From Pontibacter aquaedesilientis (GTDB lineage Bacteria > Bacteroidota > Bacteroidia > Cytophagales > Hymenobacteraceae), in NCBI RefSeq assembly GCF_014773225.1, contig NZ_JACXAJ010000002.1, positions 372,001 to 436,000 of the forward strand: a stretch of 64,000 nt of DNA. The letters run 5' to 3'. Positions 24,764 through 31,822 of the stretch are shown piece after piece; position 1 is the stretch's first letter; the number at the start of each line of letters is the position of its first letter. A program made the translations under genes and the position numbers. The notes below the pieces were generated by a model. It saw only the letters and a program-made list of their open reading frames with translations. It made no database searches and had not been told where the DNA came from.

Positions 24764-25498
24764 TTAGCGATACTCTGGGTTCGGGTGGTCGAAGCGGCAG
24801 CCTGCATCCCATAGGGCACGTTGGTTCCCATGCACCGGTATGCCCTTGTTTTCTTTCAACAGGCGGGCCATATGCATGAGGTTCCAGGCCATAAAGGTAG
24901 TGTTTCGCTGGGTGAAATCGTTGTCCAGGCCGGTTCCATCATCCCCGTAAGAGGGGCCAGGGCCTGCTTCGCCTACCCAACCTGCATCCGCCTGAGGTGG
25001 AATGACGCAGCCCAGATGCTGCATCGAGTACAGGATATTCATGGCGCAATGCTTTATGCCGTCTTCATTGCCGGTTATGATGCAGCCTGCTACCTTTCCA
25101 TAGTAAATGTACTGGCCGTGCTCGTTCAGCTGTCCTGATTGGCCGTAGAGACGCTCAATAACTTTTGTGCACTCAGAAGATTTGTCCCCCAGCCATATAG
25201 GAGAGGCCATTACCAGTATATCGGCTGCCTGTACCTTTTTCCATAATTCAGGCCATTGGTCCTCGTCCCAACCGTGGTCCCGCATATCTGGGTACACGCC
25301 AGGCGGAATTTTATAGTCTACCGGTCGGATTACTTCTGTGCTTACTCCATTTTTTTCCATAACAGCCACCGCAACATCAATCAGCGCACTGGTATGTGAC
25401 GTTTCAGGAGATCTTTTCAGGGTGCAGTTTAAAAACAAAGCCTTCAGGTTGCTGAAATCCCATTGGCTGGTGGTGCATTCTTTACTTTGGTTTGTCAT
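24764..25498 (-). CDS. Flavodoxin/NADPH-dependent FMN reductase-like protein
   Basis: 244 residues from ATG 25498 (MTNQSKECTTSQWDF). An upstream TTG-type extension at 25564 would enter a perfect hairpin and is rejected. The flavodoxin-fold core is LKALFLNCTLKRSPETSHTSALID with the phosphate-binding loop, then ADILVMASPIWLGDKSS and GKVAGCIITGNEDG. It is convergent with arsM. The promoter region has the fourth TGTC-N8-GACA palindrome, so it is probably coregulated with the arsenic/redox genes. The electron partner is unknown. Confidence 0.82.
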   Translation of the reverse strand: MTNQSKECTTSQWDFSNLKALFLNCTLKRSPETSHTSALIDVAVAVMEKNGVSTEVIRPVDYKIPPGVYPDMRDHGWDEDQWPELWKKVQAADILVMASPIWLGDKSSECTKVIERLYGQSGQLNEHGQYIYYGKVAGCIITGNEDGIKHCAMNILYSMQHLGCVIPPQADAGWVGEAGPGPSYGDDGTGLDNDFTQRNTTFMAWNLMHMARLLKENKGIPVHGNQRALWDAGCRFDHPNPEYR

Positions 25499-25565
25499 AG
25501 CAGGATTGTCTATTGAACAGGCAGGGGTACTATGTACGCAGGGCTTGCCTGTAAATGATTGCAAA

Positions 25566-25597
25566 AGCAGGTATAGTAACTCCTTACTATACCTGCT
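25566..25597. terminator. Perfect 14-bp inverted repeat near the reductase 5' end
   Basis: The arms AGCAGGTATAGTAA and TTACTATACCTGCT flank a CTCC loop. On the minus strand it is followed by TTTTGC, so it could be a weak terminator for the DUF4153 gene (stop 25775). It could equally be a 5' hairpin of the reductase mRNA, since the operator-predicted transcript start is about 25590. Confidence 0.45.
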
Positions 25598-25622
25598 GAC
25601 TTATAGTTTTATGGAATCCCGT

Positions 25623-25642
25623 TTTGTCTGCCATCCGACAAA
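25623..25642. promoter_or_regulatory. TGTC-N8-GACA operator, site 4
   Basis: TTTGTC - TGCCATCC - GACAAA lies about 125 bp upstream of the reductase start. At the same 36.5-bp spacing the minus strand reads TAAGTCAG (25603-25596), a weak -7 match. Confidence 0.55.
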
Positions 25643-25774
25643 TGAAGCTCAGGTATAGAGGAGAAAAATTGTTTATGAAACTGAGAGATTCAGCCCGATT
25701 CTCTAAGTAATAAAATATAGCAGCTAGTCGCCTGAGGGGCTTTCTATTTTAGTGTGCACGGACGGACTGATGAT

Positions 25775-27013
25775 TTACCTGAAGGAAAACAGAACCGGGA
25801 ATAGAAAAATCACCACCGCTGCCCAAAGACAGTAAATCGGTAAAAATATAGCGATAGACCGCCCAACTGCAGCTATACCTGACTTCTTTGTAAATGATCG
25901 GAAAAGGCGAATGGTGATGAAAAGCAGGTTAAGCAACATGAGTAAATTGCCGCCCAGCACCGCCAGCCTGTTAGGTGTAATGCCCCATTCGGCTATTCTG
26001 AATACTATGGCTGAGAGTGCAATGCCGTTGACGAGGATGGTTACGGTGGAGAGGAGGAAGAGCATGCCGGTGGCGGTAGTGCTTGCCCTGGACATTTCTG
26101 CCGTTGAAAAGAAAATGATGGCCATCACTCCAATCAGCAGCAGGTTGAAAATAAGGAGGAACTCCCGGTCATTATAGGGATCCTTACCCGAGTAAAGAAT
26201 GGCAAACAGGTATAGGACCAGCATGATTAGAACCAAGGGGCTGAATATTCTGGCGATTACCGGCGAGACTTTACTAACCAACTGTGGATTGGTTTGCGTC
26301 AGGTGCGTGCCCACGATTGGCGCGGCTGACAGGCCGGAAACAACAATGTATGCCACGTAAAACTGCTCAATCCGAAATCCAATCAAAGCAAACAGCCCGA
26401 CCGTGACCCCTGACATGATGGCCCCGGCAATCAAGATGAGGGTGGTCATGATAATCAGGTCGCCGTTATACTTTAAGTAAGCAAGCCATTTGCTGTAGTC
26501 GGAGAGGTTGTTGCCTACAAAGGCTGGGCCCAGCAGCACCCACAGCAGCAATGGCAAATGAATGCAGGCTAGTAGGAGTGTGTCGCTTGTGGCAGACGCA
26601 GGAAGGGCGTTGATGTAGATAAGGGAAACCGTCATGATACCAAAAATCACACTGATCCATTTTGCCTGGAGTTTGTTTTTCCAGGCAAAATAGATCGTCA
26701 GAAGAGGCAGAAAAATGAAGACAATGTTTCTGGGATAGAAGAACTCCTCATCGATCTGGAACATGGCCGGTATCTTGGCAATGAAGCTGGCTACCAGCGC
26801 GGCAATGAGAACCATTAACAATTCCCTGCCGGTGCCCCAGCTAATGTCATCGGTATCATAGTGAAGTCTTTCGTTCCAGAAATCAGCAAGTGCATTGCCT
26901 TTTAACTCTGGGTATAGGGCACTGAACGCCTGTTTGAATGGGGTCTTATTGCCTCGATAGAGTTTTTCCAGCTCCCTCGGGTCATCCAGATAAGTTAGTA
27001 TTTCATTTTTCAT
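25775..27013 (-). CDS. DUF4153-like polytopic membrane protein
   Basis: 412 residues. After a polar N-terminal segment with the Asp/Glu-rich TYLDDPRELEKLYRGNKTPF there are about ten to eleven hydrophobic helices to the C-terminus. The pattern matches proteins carrying DUF4153, whose function is not known. It is the last gene of a minus-strand set: six-helix membrane protein, winged-helix regulator, small membrane protein, this protein. The 46-bp gap to the preceding gene supports cotranscription. Confidence 0.75.
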   Translation of the reverse strand: MKNEILTYLDDPRELEKLYRGNKTPFKQAFSALYPELKGNALADFWNERLHYDTDDISWGTGRELLMVLIAALVASFIAKIPAMFQIDEEFFYPRNIVFIFLPLLTIYFAWKNKLQAKWISVIFGIMTVSLIYINALPASATSDTLLLACIHLPLLLWVLLGPAFVGNNLSDYSKWLAYLKYNGDLIIMTTLILIAGAIMSGVTVGLFALIGFRIEQFYVAYIVVSGLSAAPIVGTHLTQTNPQLVSKVSPVIARIFSPLVLIMLVLYLFAILYSGKDPYNDREFLLIFNLLLIGVMAIIFFSTAEMSRASTTATGMLFLLSTVTILVNGIALSAIVFRIAEWGITPNRLAVLGGNLLMLLNLLFITIRLFRSFTKKSGIAAVGRSIAIFLPIYCLWAAVVIFLFPVLFSFR

Positions 27014-27059
27014 GGCTAATCAAGTAAGGCCGGTTAGAATCCCTTTTTGCTTTCAGTGC

Positions 27060-27350
27060 TTAGCTCCCTGCTAAGGGCGTCCCGAAGATGCCGACTGCGA
27101 GTTCTGCCCAGATAAGAAACAGGACCAGCAGGATGACAGCGATAAAACCAATCCGGTAATCCACGTTTTTCACCTTCCTGATAACCAGCTCACATAAAAA
27201 GCCAGTACCCAGCAGCAGTATGCCCATAATCACAAAGTCGAATAAACCCCAGTCTACCTCATTTGTGAACTGCATCGCTATAAGCGGAATAGAAAGAATA
27301 AACACTGCCGCGGACACGATACCGATAAGTCTTTTGTTTTGCGTAACCAT
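27060..27350 (-). CDS. Small three-helix membrane protein
   Basis: The start at ATG 27350 (MVTQNKRLIGIVSAAVFIL) gives 96 residues; the longer frame to 27449 runs through AT-rich leader sequence. Three hydrophobic segments span about 8-26, 36-55 and 64-84. No family is recognised with certainty. It lies between a regulator and DUF4153 genes, with an ACTTTG-N5-CAAAGT palindrome 167 bp upstream. Confidence 0.7.
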   Translation of the reverse strand: MVTQNKRLIGIVSAAVFILSIPLIAMQFTNEVDWGLFDFVIMGILLLGTGFLCELVIRKVKNVDYRIGFIAVILLVLFLIWAELAVGIFGTPLAGS

Positions 27351-27516
27351 AATTTTTGTTTTTAGAGTTATTGAATATTTATATAATTGATTATTAAGTG
27401 TTTGTAAAGCGTTGCTCATGAGATTAATCTGATCAAACAATTTACCCACCCCCAGTGACGCCCAGCTGATAAAGAACCTCAGCAGTATTTTTGGCAGGTA
27501 TATTTTTTGTTAAAGT

Positions 27517-27533
27517 ACTTTGAATTGCAAAGT
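27517..27533. promoter_or_regulatory. ACTTTG-N5-CAAAGT palindrome, site A
   Basis: Perfect 6-bp arms around AATTG, preceded by AAAGT. The same AAAGTACTTTG-N5-CAAAGT string is at 28491-28511. It probably is an operator of the adjacent winged-helix regulator. Confidence 0.55.
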
Positions 27534-27548
27534 ATATGTTTAAAAAAA

Positions 27549-27857
27549 TTAGTCGCTCTGGCGGTTACTTAAAATGAGCTGCTCCAAGGCATCCAGGTGG
27601 TCCGTAAAAGCTTTGCGACCGGCCTTGGTGGCATGGTAGGTCGTGTTAGGCTTGCGTCCTACAAACTGCTTCTCAACCCCAAGATACTCTGCTTCCTCTA
27701 ACGCACGCAGGTGGCTGGCCAGGTTTCCGTCGGTCAACTGCAGGGTTTCCTTCAATGTGCTGAAATCCACCTTTTCCTCCACCATCAGCACCGACATAAT
27801 CCCGAGCCGGGCTCTGCTCTCAAAAGCCCTGTTAATATTTTCCAGATATGCTTTCAT
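27549..27857 (-). CDS. Winged-helix transcriptional regulator (HTH_34/MarR-like)
   Basis: 102 residues forming a single winged helix: SRARLGIMSVLMVEEKVDFSTLKETL, the recognition helix region TDGNLASHLRALEEAEYLGVEK, and the wing GRKPNTTYHATKAGRKAF. This pattern fits PF13601 (winged helix DNA-binding domain). It starts 5 bp after the stop of the six-helix membrane protein, so the pair is cotranscribed. Autoregulation through the two ACTTTG-N5-CAAAGT sites is inferred. Confidence 0.85.
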   Translation of the reverse strand: MKAYLENINRAFESRARLGIMSVLMVEEKVDFSTLKETLQLTDGNLASHLRALEEAEYLGVEKQFVGRKPNTTYHATKAGRKAFTDHLDALEQLILSNRQSD

Positions 27858-27862
27858 GGGGC

Positions 27863-28486
27863 CTACCTTTCGTACTTATAATACATGAGCGTGCCGTACA
27901 CAATGTGCAGCAGCCCAAAACCGACAGCCCATGCCAGCAGCCCATACCCTATAAATACCGCAGCAAATAGACCCAGCACGATTTCCGAAAGCCCGAGATA
28001 ATAGATATCGCGCAAGGTATACTTGCTGCCATTAACCAAAGCCAATCCGTAAAAAACAAGCATGGCGGGAGCCACCAGGTATACTAAGCCATGGTAGAGC
28101 AGTATGGCACAGAAGAAACCACCCACAGCCAATGGAATTGCCAGGTTAACCAACAGTCGCTGCGATTTGCTGTCCCATATGCGGTGATTGTTTTTCTGCG
28201 CCTTTCGGTAGGTAAAGTAAATGGCAGACCCCAGGGCCAGCAAAAGAACCAGCCCTGCCACAGTGAGCAGGAAGACGGTGGTATTCCAGTCCAGGCTATT
28301 GCTGTAAATATCCCGGTAAAGCAAGTCATATTGGTTCAGGTACCATGTCACAAGAGCCACGCCAGCCAGTGCAAACAACCCGGCAAACACCCCCGACAAA
28401 CCGCTCAGGGAGATAAAGCGGGAGGAGCGATCCATGATGTTGCGGATCTCATGCAAAGTGGCGAGTTGTTCTTGCTGTTGATTCAT
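27863..28486 (-). CDS. Six-helix membrane protein paired with the regulator
   Basis: 207 residues: a polar N-terminus (ATLHEIRNIMDRSSRFISLSG) and then six hydrophobic helices. Membrane proteins of this type commonly precede HTH_34 regulators in Bacteroidota, and a signal-sensing role is possible but unproven. The operator-like palindrome (site B) lies 8 bp upstream of its ATG, where it would block transcription or translation start. First gene of the operon. Confidence 0.75.
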   Translation of the reverse strand: MNQQQEQLATLHEIRNIMDRSSRFISLSGLSGVFAGLFALAGVALVTWYLNQYDLLYRDIYSNSLDWNTTVFLLTVAGLVLLLALGSAIYFTYRKAQKNNHRIWDSKSQRLLVNLAIPLAVGGFFCAILLYHGLVYLVAPAMLVFYGLALVNGSKYTLRDIYYLGLSEIVLGLFAAVFIGYGLLAWAVGFGLLHIVYGTLMYYKYER

Positions 28487-28494
28487 GATAAAGT

Positions 28495-28511
28495 ACTTTG
28501 TGTTTCAAAGT
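28495..28511. promoter_or_regulatory. ACTTTG-N5-CAAAGT palindrome, site B
   Basis: Perfect 6-bp arms around TGTTT. On the minus strand the arm lies in TAACTTTG, which also matches the -7 consensus, so protein bound here would cover the promoter. Confidence 0.6.
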
Positions 28512-29078
28512 TAATAATGCTTTACGTAAAGTCAAGCCAAGTGAATATATATTTTCGAAATATTTTAAGCGCCTGAGCTGTAGCTTTTAAGAGGAGTGGT
28601 TTTTAATTGGACTACTGAGTATAAATTAATAGCAAATTATAAAGCGCCTCGGAATGCTATACCTGTCCGAAGCACTTTACAGGGCTGTATACCGATAGAG
28701 TGTAACTTGTCAAGAATTGCTTTGTGCTGGCGTCGGCAAAATAGCGATGAGTAATCTCCTCATCAAAATCAGGACGGGTAGCCGTGCGGTATACCTGATC
28801 TGCTCGAAGTAGAGTGGCCAATACCCACTTTTCAAAAAATATTACGTGTTAATTTTCTGTTGAAAGTCGCTTCGGAGCAGGTAGCCAGAAAGGCCAGAAG
28901 AGGAAGGAGCCAAAGCGTTTGGAGTCCCATCATACAGTGTAGGTATAGGTTTAGCTATGATTTAAATCATGATAAAAAACAAGCCAAATTGCCAGCTAAA
29001 TTAAACTAGCCCACTATACCTATACTGCAAAGGGAATGAAGTGAATTAGCAGAATGGCTCTGCTAATTCTTATGTAAT
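28512..29078. other. Spacer without recognisable gene
   Basis: About 570 bp between an operon start and a convergent-side stop. It contains a 14-bp palindrome ATGATTTAAATCAT at 28957-28970 and the hairpin at 29043-29069. No frame with a recognisable product is seen. Confidence 0.5.
29043..29069 (-). terminator. Hairpin after the cold-shock-domain gene
   Basis: The 10-bp arms GAATTAGCAG and CTGCTAATTC flank a 7-nt loop, 10 bp beyond the stop at 29079. No T-run follows, so termination is uncertain. Confidence 0.45.
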
Positions 29079-29534
29079 CTAAGCAAGCTTTACGTTATAA
29101 GCGTTCAGTCCTTTTGGTCCGCGCTCTACTTCGAAAGTCACTTTATCGTTTTCTTTTATCTTATCTACTAGGCCGTTCTGGTGCACAAACACACGCTCCT
29201 GGCTCACATGGTCTTGTATAAAACCATAACCTTTGGAGTCGTTGAAGAAAGCCACGGTGCCTTTTCTGATCAGGTCAGCCGGATCAATATCCTCCTGCTT
29301 GGCAACGCCAATCTGGATATCTTCCTGCTTGATAACCTTTTTCTTCTTGGTGGGATCTGGAGGAGTAGAGGTAATGTTTCCATCTTCGTCCACGTAAGCC
29401 AGCATTTCATCTATACCTTTCCCCTTGTCGGAGTTGGCCTTACGCTCTTCTTTCTTCTGCTCCTTGTCTTGTCTTTTCTTAAGCTTCTTTTTTTCTTTTT
29501 CTTTTTTACTGAAGGTCTCTTGTGATCTACCCAT
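29079..29534 (-). CDS. Cold-shock-domain protein with basic N-terminal extension
   Basis: 151 residues. The C-terminal 65 residues form a cold-shock domain: RKGTVAFFNDSKGYGFI holds RNP1 and RVFVHQ holds RNP2. The N-terminal 45 residues are extremely Lys/Glu-rich (KKEKEKKKLKKRQDKEQKKEERK), and an acidic linker follows. Single-stranded RNA or DNA binding is expected from the domain; the charged tail may add nucleic-acid or ribosome contact. Another cold-shock gene lies 440 bp upstream on the same strand. Confidence 0.9.
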   Translation of the reverse strand: MGRSQETFSKKEKEKKKLKKRQDKEQKKEERKANSDKGKGIDEMLAYVDEDGNITSTPPDPTKKKKVIKQEDIQIGVAKQEDIDPADLIRKGTVAFFNDSKGYGFIQDHVSQERVFVHQNGLVDKIKENDKVTFEVERGPKGLNAYNVKLA

Positions 29535-29603
29535 ATATGTTCTTAAATGTTCTTTTGTTATTTGGTATTCAATATGCTACGGCCCTGAACCAGGGCGGAC
29601 GGC

Positions 29604-29831
29604 CTAGTATCTGAACAGGAAGTTAGTGCCGTTGCGTATCCACTTTTCGAAAAAAGTGTTGTCGTTGTACTCGCCTTCCACCAATTCGAAGTCAGGTTGG
29701 TTTTTATTTGAGCGGGAATCCATAAATTCAGGAAGTGAGTCCTGGTTGTTGGGGGTCCATTCTTGTCCTTTTTGCAGGGCTACGCAAAGGTACTCGCGAG
29801 TAGTGGTGTCTACGAGGTATTTTCTATTCAT
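29604..29831 (-). CDS. Small conserved-looking protein, unknown function
   Basis: 75 residues starting MNRKYLVDTTTREYLCVALQ with an ordinary soluble composition and no signal peptide. It lies between two cold-shock genes on the same strand, and its codon use looks like that of its neighbours. No family is recognised, so the call rests on frame, start and position only. Confidence 0.5.
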   Translation of the reverse strand: MNRKYLVDTTTREYLCVALQKGQEWTPNNQDSLPEFMDSRSNKNQPDFELVEGEYNDNTFFEKWIRNGTNFLFRY

Positions 29832-29922
29832 CTTGAGGTGGATTTAGGTGAAAAAATGCTGGCTAAAAGAGCCGGCTTTGTCTTGTAACGGGGGAGTAGC
29901 GCCTTCTCACACAAAAGTGAAT

Positions 29923-29951
29923 GAAAAAAAAGCCTTACATGCAGTAAGGCT
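29923..29951 (-). terminator. Terminator of the small cold-shock gene
   Basis: The 8-bp arms AGCCTTAC/GTAAGGCT flank an ATGCA loop. On the minus strand a run of eight T follows (29930-29923). Confidence 0.85.
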
Positions 29952-29976
29952 TTTTGAGATGGCTTATATGTGAAAA

Positions 29977-30168
29977 CTAAGCACGTTTTACATTTACCGC
30001 GTTTAGTCCCTTTCTTCCTTCCTGCAGGTCAAAAGTTACTTTGTCGTTTTCCTGGATTTCATGCACCAGGCCAGACACGTGTACAAAGTACTCCTGATCT
30101 GAATTGTCTTCTTTGATAAACCCGAACCCTTTCAGGTCATTAAAGAATTTTACTGTTCCGTTATTCAT
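29977..30168 (-). CDS. CspA-type cold-shock protein
   Basis: 63 residues, a bare cold-shock domain with GTVKFFNDLKGFGFI (RNP1) and EYFVHVSGL (RNP2). It is an RNA chaperone binding single-stranded nucleic acid in the cytosol. The 5' flank is AT-rich and could give an extended leader as in other csp genes. A strong terminator lies 25 bp after the stop. The C-terminal GRKGLNAVNVKRA parallels GPKGLNAYNVKLA of the larger cold-shock protein nearby. Confidence 0.93.
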   Translation of the reverse strand: MNNGTVKFFNDLKGFGFIKEDNSDQEYFVHVSGLVHEIQENDKVTFDLQEGRKGLNAVNVKRA

Positions 30169-30442
30169 TCTGTGATTTTTAAATATATACTAACTACAAC
30201 CGCAGCAGCATATAGGTTCATTTATTTTTTTACAATTTACGATAAAATATTTACAAATGCGAACAGAAGCTCCCTATTGCGTAGAGATTTCCTGTTTTGG
30301 CAGGTATAAATAATGGTAAAACGTGTCCATCGGGATACATGAAAGTGGCTCTAAAGGCTTAGGAGGGGGTATTCATCAAGCCAGCCAATTTGTTTGATTT
30401 ATTTTCAGAAATTACCAAAGCCTACCTGCTCTGCGAGGGTAA

Positions 30443-31708
30443 TTACTCAAAAATAGAGGACAGCAGGCCTTCGGGCCACCACCACAAAACCAGTACGCCA
30501 CCCAATAACACGATGCCAAAAAGCAAGGCTACCTTCGCAAGCAGGCTTTTGTTCCCCATGAAACCAACCAGCGCAGCCTTAAAAGCAATGTTGGAAAGGG
30601 CGGCTACCAGTATGATGCGCCATCCGGTGTCAGGCGCTATGTTGCCTACGTTCATCAGGCGGGAAGTAGACAGGGTAATGGCGTCAACGTCAGTCAGGCC
30701 CGAGATCACAGCCACAATATACAGGCCACTATCTCCGAAGTGGTCCTTGGCCGCTGCCGTGCCCAGGATGACGAGGGCATAAATAGCCCCGAATACCAAT
30801 GCTGTTTTAAGATGAGCGGGGTTTTCCTGCTCGGGCATATGGTCTCCTGCCTCTTTATTCATAAAGTAGGCGACCAAGCCTGTGGCGCACATCAGCACGA
30901 CAACGGCCAGGAGGGGAGGTGCCACTTCGGGCAGACTGGAAGGCGCCACGATCGCAATCTCGGTGAGGATACGGAAGAGGGCCACTGTCGAGGCGATAAA
31001 TATCACGATTGCGGCCAACTGGCTGCTGCCTTTCGACTGGCTGGTGCGACGGGCGTAACTCACAGTGGTCGCGGTGCTCGAGATAAGTCCGCCCAGTACG
31101 CCGCCCAAAAAAGTGCCCGCCTTATTGCCGAAAATCTTGTAAATGAAATAGCCGAGCAAACCAATGCCAACGATCAGCACAACCATAAGCCAGATGTTGT
31201 GCGGGTTCAGTACCTGGTAAGGGCCGTACTCCCGATTCGGCAGGATAGGCAGGATGACCAGCGAGATAACCACAAACTGCATGATGGCCGTCAGATCTGT
31301 TTGGCCGATGCGGGCGACAAAGCGGTGAAGCGTTTCTTTGAGGTGCAGCAGCACGGCTACCGTGGCCCCGAGCGCCACCCCGACCGTTGTATCGCCCATT
31401 ATCAAGTAGGCACCTACAGCATACATGACCAAGGCTGCCACTTCTGTGGTCTGGCCTACATCCGGCTGTTTTTCCTGACGCTTGAGTAAGTTAGCGACCA
31501 CGACAATTCCGGCGGTGGCCAGCATACCCGCCCCCACAATCCAACCGCCAAAACCCTGAGCCAGCAATGCCGATAAAGAGCCGAAAAGGGTGATGAGCGG
31601 GAAAGTACGTATACCTGCGATCCGGGTGTTCTGGTGCTGACGCTGAAGACCAACCAATAGGCCAAGGCCCAGTGAAATGGCAAGTGTCTGGAAGAGGTCG
31701 TGTTCCAT
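30443..31708 (-). CDS. MgtC/SapB and DUF4010 membrane protein
   Basis: 421 residues with about twelve hydrophobic helices. The N-terminal third matches MgtC/SapB (LGLGLLVGLQRQ, GIRTFPLITLFG). The remainder fits DUF4010, with GGLISSTATTVSYARR and SGLTDVDAITLS as conserved blocks. Members are inner-membrane proteins with suggested links to Mg2+ or ion homeostasis, but transport is not shown. It is monocistronic, separated from the RND operon by a palindromic terminator. Confidence 0.88.
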   Translation of the reverse strand: MEHDLFQTLAISLGLGLLVGLQRQHQNTRIAGIRTFPLITLFGSLSALLAQGFGGWIVGAGMLATAGIVVVANLLKRQEKQPDVGQTTEVAALVMYAVGAYLIMGDTTVGVALGATVAVLLHLKETLHRFVARIGQTDLTAIMQFVVISLVILPILPNREYGPYQVLNPHNIWLMVVLIVGIGLLGYFIYKIFGNKAGTFLGGVLGGLISSTATTVSYARRTSQSKGSSQLAAIVIFIASTVALFRILTEIAIVAPSSLPEVAPPLLAVVVLMCATGLVAYFMNKEAGDHMPEQENPAHLKTALVFGAIYALVILGTAAAKDHFGDSGLYIVAVISGLTDVDAITLSTSRLMNVGNIAPDTGWRIILVAALSNIAFKAALVGFMGNKSLLAKVALLFGIVLLGGVLVLWWWPEGLLSSIFE

Positions 31709-31758
31709 AAAGGTGTTTGGAGCATCCTTGTTTGTGTGCTAAGATATTGCCCTAAACG

Positions 31759-31788
31759 ATAAAAGTATAGCCATGGCTATACTTTTAT
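31759..31788. terminator. 30-bp perfect palindrome after the TolC gene
   Basis: A self-complementary sequence centred on CCATGG, with AAAAGTATAG/CTATACTTTT arms. It lies 35 bp past the tolC-like stop (minus strand). It contains the TATACTT word and can form a hairpin in either direction. Confidence 0.6.
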
Positions 31789-31822
31789 AAAGCAATACAA
31801 GTCTGGATCAAGCCAAAGCGTT

